64,000 nucleotides of DNA, taken from assembly GCA_003194525.1 (NCBI GenBank), contig NBIV01000005.1, positions 496,001 to 560,000 of the forward strand. The letters are read 5' to 3'. Of the stretch, positions 48,413 to 59,024 are shown one piece after another. The DNA comes from Gracilariopsis chorda. Taxonomy: Eukaryota > Rhodophyta > Florideophyceae > Gracilariales > Gracilariaceae. The notes under the pieces were generated by a model. It was not told the DNA's origin and ran no database searches. It saw nothing but the letters and a program-made list of their open reading frames with translations. The position numbers were made by a program, and so were the translations under genes. Every line of letters begins with the position of its first letter. Positions within the stretch are counted from its first letter, which is position 1.

Positions 48413-49902
48413 GCTCGCGTAGTGTAGTGGTTGTAGCCATGTCCTTGTACGATGCCTTGGCAGCGTAACCGTCTCCTTACTCTAACTGAATCTTTGGAAA
48501 GCAAATCAGAAGCGTAGATAAAGGGTTACGGGCTAGCCTTGTACATGAGTTTCGCAATATCGCCACAGATGATAATTCATACTGGTCCTCTGCTCTCGGA
48601 CTTCCAATATATGCACAGACAAAGTATCACTTGCTCTAACAAGCCTCGTTTGATCCGTAATAACCTTACCTGTACCGGTGGTACGTCATACGAAGCAGTG
48701 CGTCCCAAGAAACCTCAAGAAACACGAATGCTGTACGAAGGACACGAATACCCGCCCAGACGTATAAGACTTCTGTGAAGTTTGAAATTGTCTTCCTCAA
48801 GTACCAGTGAGCGCCGTGCGTGTTGGGACCGTCAGCCTTCGCTTCGAGCAGATTTATCGCAAGCGAAGCCAGCAAATTCTCTAGCTATTTTTCTGCAGCG
48901 TCTTCAAAACGCAGTACTCTCTGGTCTCTCCATGAACTTGCGCTTTATCAACATGAATGGTCTCTGTTCAAAAGCTCATGAAATGCGCCTTATTGTATGT
49001 GCAGGTTGTGGACCAGAAAGCTCTTTAGAGATACTCTGTACGTCCTCGATTACCCTTCAGCGCCATTTGATCTGCAGTGCGTTCTTGGTGTTGGTGTTCT
49101 AGGTGTTTTTGGGTTGAAGAGAATGGAGGCGTAACAGAGAGTTTCGACGACGAAGCATTGTCGGGTGTACCGGGTCAGGCAGCGCATTTTTCTTAAGTAG
49201 TATGGCAAGCTGATGCGCACAGATGGCTTCCCCCCTCAGCATAGAATCCCAAAAAGAGCGCGGAAACAAAACCATCAAACTGAAATATCAGCGGTTGTGT
49301 CAGGGTCTCGACTGATCGCTCGCACTTCTCTTGCATCTTGGTAAATGGTGCCATCCTTCTATCAGTGAGGGGAGGCGCGAAACCGACCGTCACTCCTGCT
49401 GGTCAACCTTTTCATCTGCTATCGCTGACTACGCAGCCATTCCCCAAGTGACAAACAAATGGAGATGAACGGTTGCCCCTATCTATCTGCCTGTTTCCTG
49501 CGCAACATCTGCTAGCCATCCCACGTTGTGAACTTGCTAGATAGATCGCACATTGGGCGATCTGACAAGTTCACACGCGGATCAGTTGGGAGCAGTTGGG
49601 AGCGGTTGGAGCTTCCAACTTGGAAGGCACTTGCTTTATTCGTTTGGCAGCTGATCTTTTTATTGATCATTGCTTTTGGCACGTTTCAATTGCATTTCGG
49701 ATACGCCTCCACCTGTTTGTACCAGCGGTACCTTCCCTTCCCAACTCCGCTCTCCGCCGCCTGCGATGTCTCTCCCCACAGATAGCACGCGCTTGTGCCC
49801 GTCTTCAGCTGCGATCCCCTTCTCCCTCCCCCCTTCTCTGCCCTTACGACCCCTCCCCACCGACCCCAGTCAGCAGAGCGTTCAAGCACTCGCCCCTTCA
49901 AC
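48413..49902. other. intergenic, no gene seen
   Basis: About 1.5 kb between the pyrophosphatase-like gene and CAND1. A tRNA D-arm-like string just after 48413 lacks the other arms. A GTACCGG-TGGTAC hairpin lies near 48672. The final 150 bases are pyrimidine-rich, as a CAND1 leader. Confidence 0.45.
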
Positions 49903-52900
49903 ATGGCATCCGCGTTCTCCTTCCGCGCCATCCTCGACAAGATGGACAATTCCGACTCGGATTACCGCTACATGGCCACGTCGGACCTTCTAACCCAACT
50001 GCAAACCAACTCTCTTCGCATTGATCCCGATGCCCAAAAGCGTCTCTGCAAAGCCCTCTTGAAGCTGCTCAAAGACACCAACACCGAAGTCCAAGCAATG
50101 GCAACAAAGTGCTTACCCTATCTCACTCTCTCCGTCCACCCCAAAAACGCCGCCTATATCCTTGAGAAACTACTGGATCATCTTCTCGATCTCCCCACCG
50201 CAAAGACAAAATCATCGTCTTCAGACTCTCTGAGAGCTATGCGAGATGTATCTTCACTTGCGCTCAAGTCGGTGCTCAATCAACTGTCTCCTACAATGCC
50301 GAATGCGCCCGCTTTGATATCACTAATCGTACCAAGGCTGTTACCGCCTTTGTCTTCCCTCGATTCCGTTGCACATGCCGCAGACGTACTTATAGAGGTT
50401 CTTGAGCTTCTATACGAGATGCTTACTAGAATGGCTCCACTCTGCACGCAGTACCACTCGCGTGCAAGCTCGGCGCTCTTTCATCAGATGCACTCGAAAA
50501 ACCCTCTTGTTACAAAACGCACAATCGCTTGTATTGGCGCTTTAAGTGCATGTTGTCAGCAAGATCTCTTCGTTGCCATTGTCGATACCGTATTACGGGA
50601 TTTGCAACAACCAGGTGACACCCATAGCATTCGCACCGGCGTGCATACCATTCGCGCGTTATCAAAGAGCTGTGGACATCGATTAGGTGCTTATGTGCAA
50701 GTTGTGGCACCTATTCTGTTTGACTATGCCGCTCTGGATCGCGGCGCTGATGACGAGCAGGATGATTTGAGAGAAAACTGTCTTTTGGCTCTTGAATCGT
50801 TTTGTCTGAGATGTCGTCGAGAAATGATTCCTTTTGCTGAAACACTTAGTAAGTGCGTATTGCAACTGGCGGAGTATGACCCCAATTATGTCGATGATGA
50901 GCGCGACGAAGATGCCGAGGAGGGGATGCAGGAGGATGGTGATGACCTGCAGGATGACTTTGGTGACGATGATGATGATTATTCCGATGACGACGATACT
51001 AGTTGGAAGGTCAGACGCGCTGCAATCAAGTGTTTGCACGCGGCTATCACATCGCAGTTATCGCCCGCAAGTGAGCTTTGTTCCACATTTGGGCCGTTTT
51101 TGGTGTCGCGGTTTAGAGAACGTGAGGAGCAAGTCAAACTCGATGTATTTAGCGCCTTTATTGATCTGCTTAGGTTATGCTCTTCACAAGCTGCACCAAC
51201 CGTAACCACTTCGCAATCCCAACTGACACCTTCTCCACTAGCCGTGGACCCAATGTCTGTCGACTCATCGAATGAAACCCGGGCAGAACTGGCGCCTTTG
51301 TACGATGAGGCTCCCCGCATTATTCGCAGAATCCAGACCGAATTGGGTTCTCGCTCGGCAAAGGTACGTATTAAGGCCATGAAGGTTACGAGAGAGATTG
51401 TCGCAGCTATGCCGTCTCTCACTGCCTCTTTGGTCGCAAAGGTTATCAAGGAAGTGGATCAGGGACTTGCGGACACAGGCACTGCAATGAAGACAGAGGC
51501 CCTTCTGTTTCTGCGAGAGGTAATTGAAAGTGGCGCTGTTGAAGCTTTGAAAGAGCATATTCAACTCATTATCACCCGCATCTTATCGGGCACCAATGAC
51601 CGCTACTACAAGGTCACCGCGGAATGTATGCGTTTTGGCAGCTCGGCCCTTGTTGCGTTTGGAAGATCTTCCCCGGAATGTAAGGCCATGATGTCGCCTC
51701 TTGCCGCGCACATCTATGACGCTGCCATGCGCAGAGCCACTGCGCAGGATCAAGATTCTGAAGTGAAAGAAGCTGCTATCCACTGTCTTGGCAGCGCCGT
51801 ATCTCAGTTTGGCTCTGATCTTGGTGCTCAGCGTTTGGAAGAGGTTGCAACTGTTATGTGCGATCGGCTAAGAATTGACGTTACAAGATTATCGACTGTG
51901 AGAGCGCTCGGAGTTATTGCGCTTTCCGAATCGGCAGGGATCCTTAGCGCGAAGATGCCGGAAATTGTAAGCACGCTGAGCTCGTTCTTGAGGAAGAACA
52001 ACCAGATTCTCCGTGTTGCTGCTTTAGAGTTTCTCTGCATCGTTCCTACCTTACCTACGGATAATGATGCGGATCTCATTGCGAATCTTAGCGGGCTGAT
52101 TTCAGACGTGGATCTCACTGTGACTTATCTTGCGCTAAAACTGACGAGCAATATCGTCAAGTCGAGAGGGGTCCAGATACTCCCCCGGATTTCGGCATCT
52201 GAGTCTATTTACCCTAAGGCCATAGCTCTGTCTACTTCGCTTCTGCTGCAGGGTCGCGCGATTGAAGGCCTGTTGACGTTTTTGCGCTCCTTAGCTGAGC
52301 TTGAGGCTGAACCACTAAGAATACAAGTCATGCTTGAAGACTTGAAGAAGCAGATAACCATTGCTTCCTTAAACGCGACTGGGTCCAGTGTCCCCGCATC
52401 GTCCATCTACTGCGTTGCGAAATGCGTGGTCGCAATCTGCGACGCAGCAGATGCTCAACTGCGAGCACGCATTGCTCAAGATATTGTGTCCAATGTGAAT
52501 TCAGACGAAATACAGACCAAAGTTCTTTCCCTGGCTTGTCTCGGGGAGTTTGGAAGGGGTTCTACGCTTTTACATGACGCGGGCGAGAAGGAACTTATCA
52601 AGAATGCGTTGCTGACTGCACTAGACTCGACGCACGAGGAAGTTCGGACAACTGCCGCGTTGGCCCTTGGTGCTATCTGTTCGGCTGATGGTTCAAGCGG
52701 CTTACCGGCATTGCTCTCACATCTTAATGAGAGACCTCATCAACAATATTTACTGCTGTGCTCTTTGAAGCAGGCGATTTCTTCATCCAAGCAGACTGAT
52801 ATTGTACCCTTGACCAAGAAGTTGATCTCTGTACTTCTCCAGCAACCAACTACGTTTGTAAAGGGGAATGGCGCACACCTCTCGCAAACTGAAAGCCGCA

Positions 52901-53844
52901 GTACGACGAGTTCTGAAGAAGAGAGTGTGCGGACAGCCACTGCGGAATGTCTTGCTTTGCTTGCTCATGCCTCGCCACAGGATGTTCTGAAGAGCATGAA
53001 GGAAGCGTCAAAGTCACCATCACGCGACGTGCGTGCTGTAGTTGCTGCCGCAATCAAGTTTGCTGTCACCTCAAGCGCATCGAACAATTTGCTTTTTGGA
53101 CACTTGCGATCGAATATGGACGCGTTCATTGTGCTGATCGGGGACAGCGAAGTAATTGTAGCGAAGAACGCACTGCAAGCAATCAATGCGATCGCGAAAT
53201 CTCGACCGCAGTTGCTAGCGCCTCATTTGGAAACTATTCTCCCGCTGGTATACAGCAGAACTGTGAAGGACAAGGATTTGGTTCGAGTTGTAGACCTTGG
53301 ACCTTTCAAGCATGAGGAAGACTATGGCCTTGATATTCGCAAGTCAGCGTTTGACTGTCTTCGCACGTTTCTGAGTGGTTCGCTGCACTTGAGAATTCCC
53401 TTCATTGGTATGCTGGATCAGGTAATGAGGGGCTTGAGAGATCATGCGGACGTTCGATCGATTGCGCAGCTGATCTTGACAACTGCGGCAACCACTGAGG
53501 CAGCACCGCAAATGGTAGAGATTATGGACGTGATCGTGAGAGAGCTTGGGGCTACTTTCAACGAGAGGTTAAAAGATAATGCAGTTCGCCAGGAGATTGA
53601 GAGACATGAAGAATCTATACGCGGGGCGATGCGTGCTGTTCGAATGATGGAGAATGTGGCAGAGATACGAGCGGACCAGCGCTTTCAGATGTTGCTTACA
53701 AACGTCGTGCAAAGGAACTTTGCTGAGAAGTATGAATCTATTGGCAAGAGTGAGATAGAGATGATGACATTCGGTTCTGTTTCAAGATCACGAACGGATG
53801 ACAGTTCTCGTGCTGCTATGCACCAACAGCATATCTATCTTTAG
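49903..53844 (+). CDS. CAND1: CAND1, cullin-associated NEDD8-dissociated protein
   Basis: Predicted 1313 residues of HEAT repeats; animal CAND1 has about 1230. It binds unneddylated cullin-RBX and exchanges substrate receptors of SCF-type ubiquitin ligases. The N-terminus (FRAILDKMDNSDSDYRYMAT, then SDLL) is nearly the family consensus. The acidic loop ending YSDDDDTSWKVRRAAIKCLH (about 355-375) is also typical. The C-terminal TIP120 domain includes GPFKHEEDYGLDIRKSAFDC. No introns. The start is the ATG at 49903; upstream in-frame codons encode a Pro-rich stretch unlike the family. Confidence 0.96.
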   Translation: MASAFSFRAILDKMDNSDSDYRYMATSDLLTQLQTNSLRIDPDAQKRLCKALLKLLKDTNTEVQAMATKCLPYLTLSVHPKNAAYILEKLLDHLLDLPTAKTKSSSSDSLRAMRDVSSLALKSVLNQLSPTMPNAPALISLIVPRLLPPLSSLDSVAHAADVLIEVLELLYEMLTRMAPLCTQYHSRASSALFHQMHSKNPLVTKRTIACIGALSACCQQDLFVAIVDTVLRDLQQPGDTHSIRTGVHTIRALSKSCGHRLGAYVQVVAPILFDYAALDRGADDEQDDLRENCLLALESFCLRCRREMIPFAETLSKCVLQLAEYDPNYVDDERDEDAEEGMQEDGDDLQDDFGDDDDDYSDDDDTSWKVRRAAIKCLHAAITSQLSPASELCSTFGPFLVSRFREREEQVKLDVFSAFIDLLRLCSSQAAPTVTTSQSQLTPSPLAVDPMSVDSSNETRAELAPLYDEAPRIIRRIQTELGSRSAKVRIKAMKVTREIVAAMPSLTASLVAKVIKEVDQGLADTGTAMKTEALLFLREVIESGAVEALKEHIQLIITRILSGTNDRYYKVTAECMRFGSSALVAFGRSSPECKAMMSPLAAHIYDAAMRRATAQDQDSEVKEAAIHCLGSAVSQFGSDLGAQRLEEVATVMCDRLRIDVTRLSTVRALGVIALSESAGILSAKMPEIVSTLSSFLRKNNQILRVAALEFLCIVPTLPTDNDADLIANLSGLISDVDLTVTYLALKLTSNIVKSRGVQILPRISASESIYPKAIALSTSLLLQGRAIEGLLTFLRSLAELEAEPLRIQVMLEDLKKQITIASLNATGSSVPASSIYCVAKCVVAICDAADAQLRARIAQDIVSNVNSDEIQTKVLSLACLGEFGRGSTLLHDAGEKELIKNALLTALDSTHEEVRTTAALALGAICSADGSSGLPALLSHLNERPHQQYLLLCSLKQAISSSKQTDIVPLTKKLISVLLQQPTTFVKGNGAHLSQTESRSTTSSEEESVRTATAECLALLAHASPQDVLKSMKEASKSPSRDVRAVVAAAIKFAVTSSASNNLLFGHLRSNMDAFIVLIGDSEVIVAKNALQAINAIAKSRPQLLAPHLETILPLVYSRTVKDKDLVRVVDLGPFKHEEDYGLDIRKSAFDCLRTFLSGSLHLRIPFIGMLDQVMRGLRDHADVRSIAQLILTTAATTEAAPQMVEIMDVIVRELGATFNERLKDNAVRQEIERHEESIRGAMRAVRMMENVAEIRADQRFQMLLTNVVQRNFAEKYESIGKSEIEMMTFGSVSRSRTDDSSRAAMHQQHIYL

Positions 53845-54075
53845 CTGCTAGCTAGAATCGCTACTAGAAATCGTACAAGTACAGAGGTATATGCAGCTTG
53901 TCTATATCCGTGAATTATGTTTATACATAGACGCTGTCAATGGGACGGTAGCCTGCGCCGATTGGGAGCAGAAGGAACTGGAGTCTGTAGATTTACATAG
54001 AGTCGTGTTTAAAGCACATGGAGTTGAAGGTTAGACTACATAGCAAAAAAAAGGTAAGATATTGTGCGTCGGAAG

Positions 54076-55425
54076 CTACATGATGAAACACTTGCGCAAA
54101 TCCTCAAAGCGAACTTTGTCGCTGCTCTTCGGGTCGGTTATCTCACCGCCGTTTTGATCAGCCATGGCTTGCAAGGCGTTCGTGCTGTATACATTGCCGT
54201 TGGGAAAAGCCATAGGTGGATTGTTCTCATCCATTATCTCTCCGCTTATTGAACAAACGAGCACAGAATTCTCATGACGTCCGCGTGGCAAAGACTGCGC
54301 CAAACTCAAAAATGGTTCCACACAGGTGGGACAATTACGCTTTCTCTCCGCTTCAGTTCCGCATTTCCTGGTCTTCAAAGTGGCCAAACCGGCCTTCAGC
54401 ATGACTTCAATAGTGCTTTCACGCGTCAAACCATGTAAACGGTAATTCTCCTGCTTGAACATGAGCTCGAGTTCATGCCATTTGCGCTCCGAATACATGT
54501 CCTTGTAAGGCTGGCAGGAGGTGGACGGTTCAAAACATAGCAAGGCCATGAAGCGTTGTATGTCCAATAAACGTTCACTATCGCACGTGTTGCAAGCAAG
54601 GTACTTTTTCATGTACGCAATGGCCGCGGTTTTCCGTCCCGCTCGTGCAAACTCGACAAACTCTTGCAGACGCAGTCGAAATTCAAGTTTGCTATGCACC
54701 TTTTGCAAACGGCGTTTGTTCTCAGTGCACCATTTCAAAGCCTGTGAACAATCGCGGCGTCTCAAAGCATCTATAATGACGCGGGATTCACGAAAGATAT
54801 CGATATCAACAATATCTTGAATGTTATGAGAAGCTGCTAGTGTTTCGGCAGTATCGTACATACCCTCCCGAAGCATGTAATCAACTAGAGCGCGATCCAA
54901 ACGCATCTTCAGCCAGCGGGACTGCTGCTCCGCTTGCAGTGCCGCAAGGGGCTGTTCAGCGTGGTCGGACTCTGACGAAAGCTGCATGTCATCGCGTGAG
55001 GAGCGGTTTGGCTGTTCGCTATCGGATTGCGACTGGGACGGCGGCGGGTCAACGTCCATGATTTGAATCTCCTGTTTGTGCTGATGTGGTGCGTGGGGAG
55101 GATAATCCATAAGCTGCGGTGAGGGAGGCGCCTGGGTTTGCAAATGGCGAATACGCATAAAACAGCGTCTCATACATTGTTCATCGTTTGCACGGGCGGT
55201 TTCTAGTTTCCTTTTGAGTCCTGTGAGCCTGCTTTCTAATGCGATAATGGTCTCTTGATGGTCGAGCGGATTGCGGTCGGCGGCGAGTTGTTGCATTAGT
55301 TGAGTGAGCGCGTTTGCAAACTGATCAAGCTCCTTCGCGAGCGGCTTGTGACCGGCGCGAAAGGTGCGTAATAACACTTCCCAGGGCGCTTTAAGGAAGC
55401 CGTGCTCCATCTGCAGTTGCTCCAT
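54076..55425 (-). CDS. MAEA: MAEA/GID9, GID/CTLH ubiquitin ligase subunit
   Basis: Predicted 449 residues. In order: a helical N-terminus; a polar linker; LisH (LDRALVDYMLREGMYDTAET, about 176-195); CTLH and CRA region (CSQALKWCTENKRRLQKVHS, then EFRLRLQEFVEFARAGRKTA); and a C-terminal degenerate RING of the Gid type (LVCSISGEIMDENNPPMAFP, then NGNVYS). MAEA and RMND5 form the catalytic RING pair of the GID/CTLH E3 ligase, which degrades metabolic enzymes in yeast. The protein ends DLRKCFIM, close to the family tail. The gene is convergent with CAND1, 231 bp apart, and divergent from the capping enzyme, 292 bp apart. Confidence 0.93.
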   Translation of the reverse strand: MEQLQMEHGFLKAPWEVLLRTFRAGHKPLAKELDQFANALTQLMQQLAADRNPLDHQETIIALESRLTGLKRKLETARANDEQCMRRCFMRIRHLQTQAPPSPQLMDYPPHAPHQHKQEIQIMDVDPPPSQSQSDSEQPNRSSRDDMQLSSESDHAEQPLAALQAEQQSRWLKMRLDRALVDYMLREGMYDTAETLAASHNIQDIVDIDIFRESRVIIDALRRRDCSQALKWCTENKRRLQKVHSKLEFRLRLQEFVEFARAGRKTAAIAYMKKYLACNTCDSERLLDIQRFMALLCFEPSTSCQPYKDMYSERKWHELELMFKQENYRLHGLTRESTIEVMLKAGLATLKTRKCGTEAERKRNCPTCVEPFLSLAQSLPRGRHENSVLVCSISGEIMDENNPPMAFPNGNVYSTNALQAMADQNGGEITDPKSSDKVRFEDLRKCFIM

Positions 55426-55717
55426 TGCGGGGACTCTGGCGTAAAGAAGACGGGGGAATATGGGGACGGATAGGGGTGCGTGGTGGAGACTGTTCGTTGG
55501 AAGTTATGATTAAGGCTACTAAATCACGGCATGGGCAGGGCGCACGTGACAGAGAAAGTGGCGCGCCAATGAGGGCGCAGCAACTACGGATCACAGAAAT
55601 AACAGATCCAATAGCACCGCGCGTCCCACTAAATATAAAGTTGCTACCGAGTCAAATACGCTGTGCGCAGAAGTGGCGCGTGGACCACCGCGCGACCGCA
55701 TCCCCCCCCCCCCAGCG

Positions 55718-57049
55718 ATGGAGCTCGGACTTGCGCCCATCCCGTCGCACGACCCGCTGCTACGGCAGATCCAGGACCACTTTCTGCGTCTAGTACAACG
55801 CGCCACAAACTCGCCCGACCCCGTCTACAGGTTTCCCGGCACCATGCCGCTCACCCTTTCCCGCCGTCACTTCGGCATGGTCGACAGCAACGATTACGTC
55901 GCGCTTGAAAAGTCCGACGGTACTCGCTACATGCTCTTTGCCGTCAGTAATAACGTTCTTCTCATCGATCGGTCCATGAAGTTTTACGCCGTCGAACCCT
56001 ACCCACAGGTCCTCACTCCTGGTTTCACAGAGCAACAACAGGATACTATTCTCGATGGTGAACTTACGTACAACATGATCACCCAGTTGTGGGAATATCT
56101 TATCTACGATTGTGTCGCTATAAACGGTAATACAGACATTGCGCAACAGGGCTTTCGCGCCCGAATGAGCGCTGCGGAGGAGTATGTAGCTGGACCCAGA
56201 CTGTGGGCACCGTTCTGCGCCGGCTTGCTGCGAATTCGAATCAAGGACTACTACGAGAAGACTGATATTCGACGACTCTTTGCGCACATCAAGAAGGATC
56301 CCCACGGCAAGTACCTCTACGTCAACAACGAGCGACGCGACGGCGTGCTCTGCAATGAAAACGATGGCGTAATCCTGGCCCCGGTCGGCATTCCGTACAA
56401 GGTCAAGAGATGTGATGCCCTGCTCAAATGGAAACCACCTCATTTAAACTCCATCGATTTCACTCTGCAGTTAGAACGAGCGCATGATGAGCGACGAAAG
56501 GAACCTACAGTCAAGCCCTACATCGCCTACAAGGGAGAGCGAGGATTAATCAGACTTCGACAAGTCATCATTCCCTCCAAACAACGTCGAAAGTGGGCCG
56601 CCGATTTTGACCGCTTTAACGGAGCAGTAGTCGAACTAGCCTACGACAAACTCGCCGGCGAATGGCGATTCCTGCGCGTGCGAGACGATAAGGAAGGCCC
56701 CAATTTTGCCTCCACCGTCATAGACACCCTGGAAACAATCGTCGAATCCGTTGAACGTGATGAATTTGTCGCCCATCTCGAGAAGCCTAGAAAGCCCATT
56801 CCGAACCACGAAAAGGGCTTTGTTGACTTCAACAAACGCAATCTTGCTGCTTGCGCCTTCCGAAACGACCTGTTTGACGAAACAAACGACAAGTATCTGG
56901 TCGCTACTCCAATTTCGTTGACGCCTGTCCCACTTATGCAACCTCCTCCGAGACGGAGAGGACCGAGGAGAACGGCTGTTGCAAACGGTGATAAAGCCGA
57001 CTGGAGAGACGGAGATCGCCTTCCAGTTGCTTACGAAGATGATGTGTAA
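55718..57049 (+). CDS. mRNA capping enzyme, guanylyltransferase
   Basis: Predicted 443 residues of the nucleotidyltransferase/OB-fold capping family, which adds GMP to the diphosphate 5' end of nascent Pol II transcripts. Motif I is EKSDGTRYML with the covalent Lys at residue 65. Motif III is TILDGELTY, motif IV is ENDGVILAP and motif V is CDALLKWKPP. No triphosphatase domain is attached, as in fungi and some protists, so the triphosphatase must be a separate protein. The C-terminus is basic and Pro-rich. The start is the ATG at 55718, five bases after a run of 12 C. Upstream in-frame codons begin with a GTG and are not credible. Confidence 0.93.
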   Translation: MELGLAPIPSHDPLLRQIQDHFLRLVQRATNSPDPVYRFPGTMPLTLSRRHFGMVDSNDYVALEKSDGTRYMLFAVSNNVLLIDRSMKFYAVEPYPQVLTPGFTEQQQDTILDGELTYNMITQLWEYLIYDCVAINGNTDIAQQGFRARMSAAEEYVAGPRLWAPFCAGLLRIRIKDYYEKTDIRRLFAHIKKDPHGKYLYVNNERRDGVLCNENDGVILAPVGIPYKVKRCDALLKWKPPHLNSIDFTLQLERAHDERRKEPTVKPYIAYKGERGLIRLRQVIIPSKQRRKWAADFDRFNGAVVELAYDKLAGEWRFLRVRDDKEGPNFASTVIDTLETIVESVERDEFVAHLEKPRKPIPNHEKGFVDFNKRNLAACAFRNDLFDETNDKYLVATPISLTPVPLMQPPPRRRGPRRTAVANGDKADWRDGDRLPVAYEDDV

Positions 57050-57428
57050 TCAACAATGATACAAATATGTAAAATAGCCTTGTACATCCTCCACTTGTAC
57101 ACATCAGCCCGTCGTTAGCAAATCAGCAGCGCTCATCAGTTCAAACTGCAAGCGATTGAGGTGAACTGTTCACTATTCTGCCTGTCTTTCCCCTCGGGTA
57201 ATACAGATAACATATGTTATACAGTTTATTACAGTCTTGTATGTATCTAGCGAGGAACTACACCTACCTCTCCACAGCAGATTCCTTTGCTAGACCAGAG
57301 CCCAGCATCTCAAAACTCTCTGCGTAGAGTTCAGTACGACCAGGCATGTTCACCAACAAAATGAATCCCCATAAAGGATATGTGCGTCAGCTTGCTTGTC
57401 ATTGTCATTTGGAAGAGCGAGTTCCAAT
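57050..57428. other. tail-to-tail spacer
   Basis: Between the capping enzyme and AsnRS stops. A/T-rich strings could hold polyadenylation signals for both genes. No gene seen. Confidence 0.4.
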
Positions 57429-59024
57429 TTACGGCGCAATACGTCCGCGGTAACGCGGGTATAGACAAGCATCACGAATATGGTGAATGCCGAGCAGAGC
57501 GCAAATAAATCGTTCCAGTCCAAGACCATATCCACCGTGCGGGCACGTACCATACTTGCGTTGGTCCGTGAACCAATAGTAAGGGGCAGGGTCCATACCT
57601 TCCTTCTTATAAGCTTCCATAAGTTCATCCATGTCCCACATACGCATGGAGCCACCTACAACTTCTCCTACGCCCGGGAGCAGCAAGTCAACCGATTCCG
57701 TGAGGCGCTTGTCGTCGTCACACTTCTGCATGTAAAAGCTCTTGAGCGAAGCGGGGAATTTTATGAGCATGATGGGCCTGTTAATCTCGTCCGTCATTTG
57801 CCTTTCCGGTTTCTCAGGAATGTCATCTCCAAACTCAAAATGTTCCTTTGTCTCAGGATCCTTGTAAATGCCATGTTCACGACAATACTTAACCGCGTCC
57901 TCATACGTCATTCTCAAGAACGGTCTTTCCAACTTGGGGATCGGCTTACCGCCTGAAGCACGCAAAAATGTATCCATGTCGCTCTCCATTTTCTTGCCCA
58001 CTCGATCAATCACATCGCAGACCAGATCCTCTATCGTTTCCAGCAAGTCCTCAAACGTGATGAACGGACGTTCGGCTTCAATATGATGAAATTCTGCGAG
58101 ATGGCGACGAGTCTGACTCTTCTCCGCCCTGTAACTGGGCAGAATACAAAAGCAGTCATTCACAGCAGCAATACCAGTTTCCAAGTAAAGCTGAGAGCTC
58201 TGTGTCAAGTAACCGTCATCTTCAAAGTAATTGAAGTTGAAGAGCGTAGAGCCACCCTCGCACTGGGTGTTGACAAGAGTAGGAGGGGAAAGCTCGGTGT
58301 AGCCGCGATCAAAGAAGTGTTCGCGGAAACAGTGAGTGATAATTGAGCGCATACGCATTACTGACGATGCCTTCGATCCCCTCAATACAAGGTGACGTTG
58401 GTTCATGAGAATGTCCGGGTTGCTGTCCTTGGTAAACAACATGTCGATGTCCGCGCAACTGGGTCCAACCAACTCCCAAAAGTCCGCAGCAAGCTCGTAG
58501 CCCGGGAAAGTACCTTGAGCGCGCCCCTTCTCATCCTTAACCCACTTTCCATACACGGCAATAGCAGCCTCGCGGTAAAGAGTCGCAGCTTCGTACGTCA
58601 TACACATCTCGCCCGTAAGAACAATCTGCGCAAAGCCCGTGCCATCGCGCAAGTCAATGAACCAGAGTTTCTTGCCGTCCGTGCGAAGGTGATGCACCCA
58701 GCCGTAAATCTTGACGCGCTGGTCCACGTACTTGGACAGGTCCCTGATCTTGAGCTGCTTGGCCGGGGGCAAAGACAGGTCCAGCTCAATTTTGATTTGC
58801 TTTGCGCGTTCAAGTCGGGCGGCGTTCTCCGCGGCAGCGCGTTCACGAGCCTCTTCCTCCTTTCGGGACTTATCCTGCGCCTTTTTCTCAAGCTTGATCC
58901 ACTTCTTGCGCGCAGTGGCGCTGAGCTTCGAGCGCTCATCGTCGGACATTTTCATGAATGTATCCAGGGTCATCTTCTGGAAGTCGGGCTCTTCAGCCGG
59001 CTTGTTATCAGCAACAGTGGACAT
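57429..59024 (-). CDS. NARS1: asparaginyl-tRNA synthetase, cytosolic type
   Basis: Predicted 531 residues, class IIb synthetase charging tRNA-Asn. The N-terminal extension (about 1-90) is a charged, Lys/Glu/Ala-rich helix as in eukaryotic AsnRS. The OB-fold anticodon domain includes VKIYGWVHHLRTDGKKLWFI. The catalytic core has LTQSSQLYLETGIAAVNDCF, motif 2 SYRAEKSQTRRHLAEFHHIE and motif 3 GGYGLGLERFICALLGIHHI. It ends with CLYPRYRGRIAP. EFHHIEAE rather than EF.Q.E.E, together with the overall spelling, favours Asn over Asp. The start is the ATG at 59024. No organelle leader is seen. Confidence 0.95.
   Translation of the reverse strand: MSTVADNKPAEEPDFQKMTLDTFMKMSDDERSKLSATARKKWIKLEKKAQDKSRKEEEARERAAAENAARLERAKQIKIELDLSLPPAKQLKIRDLSKYVDQRVKIYGWVHHLRTDGKKLWFIDLRDGTGFAQIVLTGEMCMTYEAATLYREAAIAVYGKWVKDEKGRAQGTFPGYELAADFWELVGPSCADIDMLFTKDSNPDILMNQRHLVLRGSKASSVMRMRSIITHCFREHFFDRGYTELSPPTLVNTQCEGGSTLFNFNYFEDDGYLTQSSQLYLETGIAAVNDCFCILPSYRAEKSQTRRHLAEFHHIEAERPFITFEDLLETIEDLVCDVIDRVGKKMESDMDTFLRASGGKPIPKLERPFLRMTYEDAVKYCREHGIYKDPETKEHFEFGDDIPEKPERQMTDEINRPIMLIKFPASLKSFYMQKCDDDKRLTESVDLLLPGVGEVVGGSMRMWDMDELMEAYKKEGMDPAPYYWFTDQRKYGTCPHGGYGLGLERFICALLGIHHIRDACLYPRYRGRIAP

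Noticed and set aside
48413..48480. tRNA-like D-arm string (GTAGTGTAGTGGTTGTAGC)
   Set aside because: No matching anticodon stem, T-arm or acceptor pairing follows.
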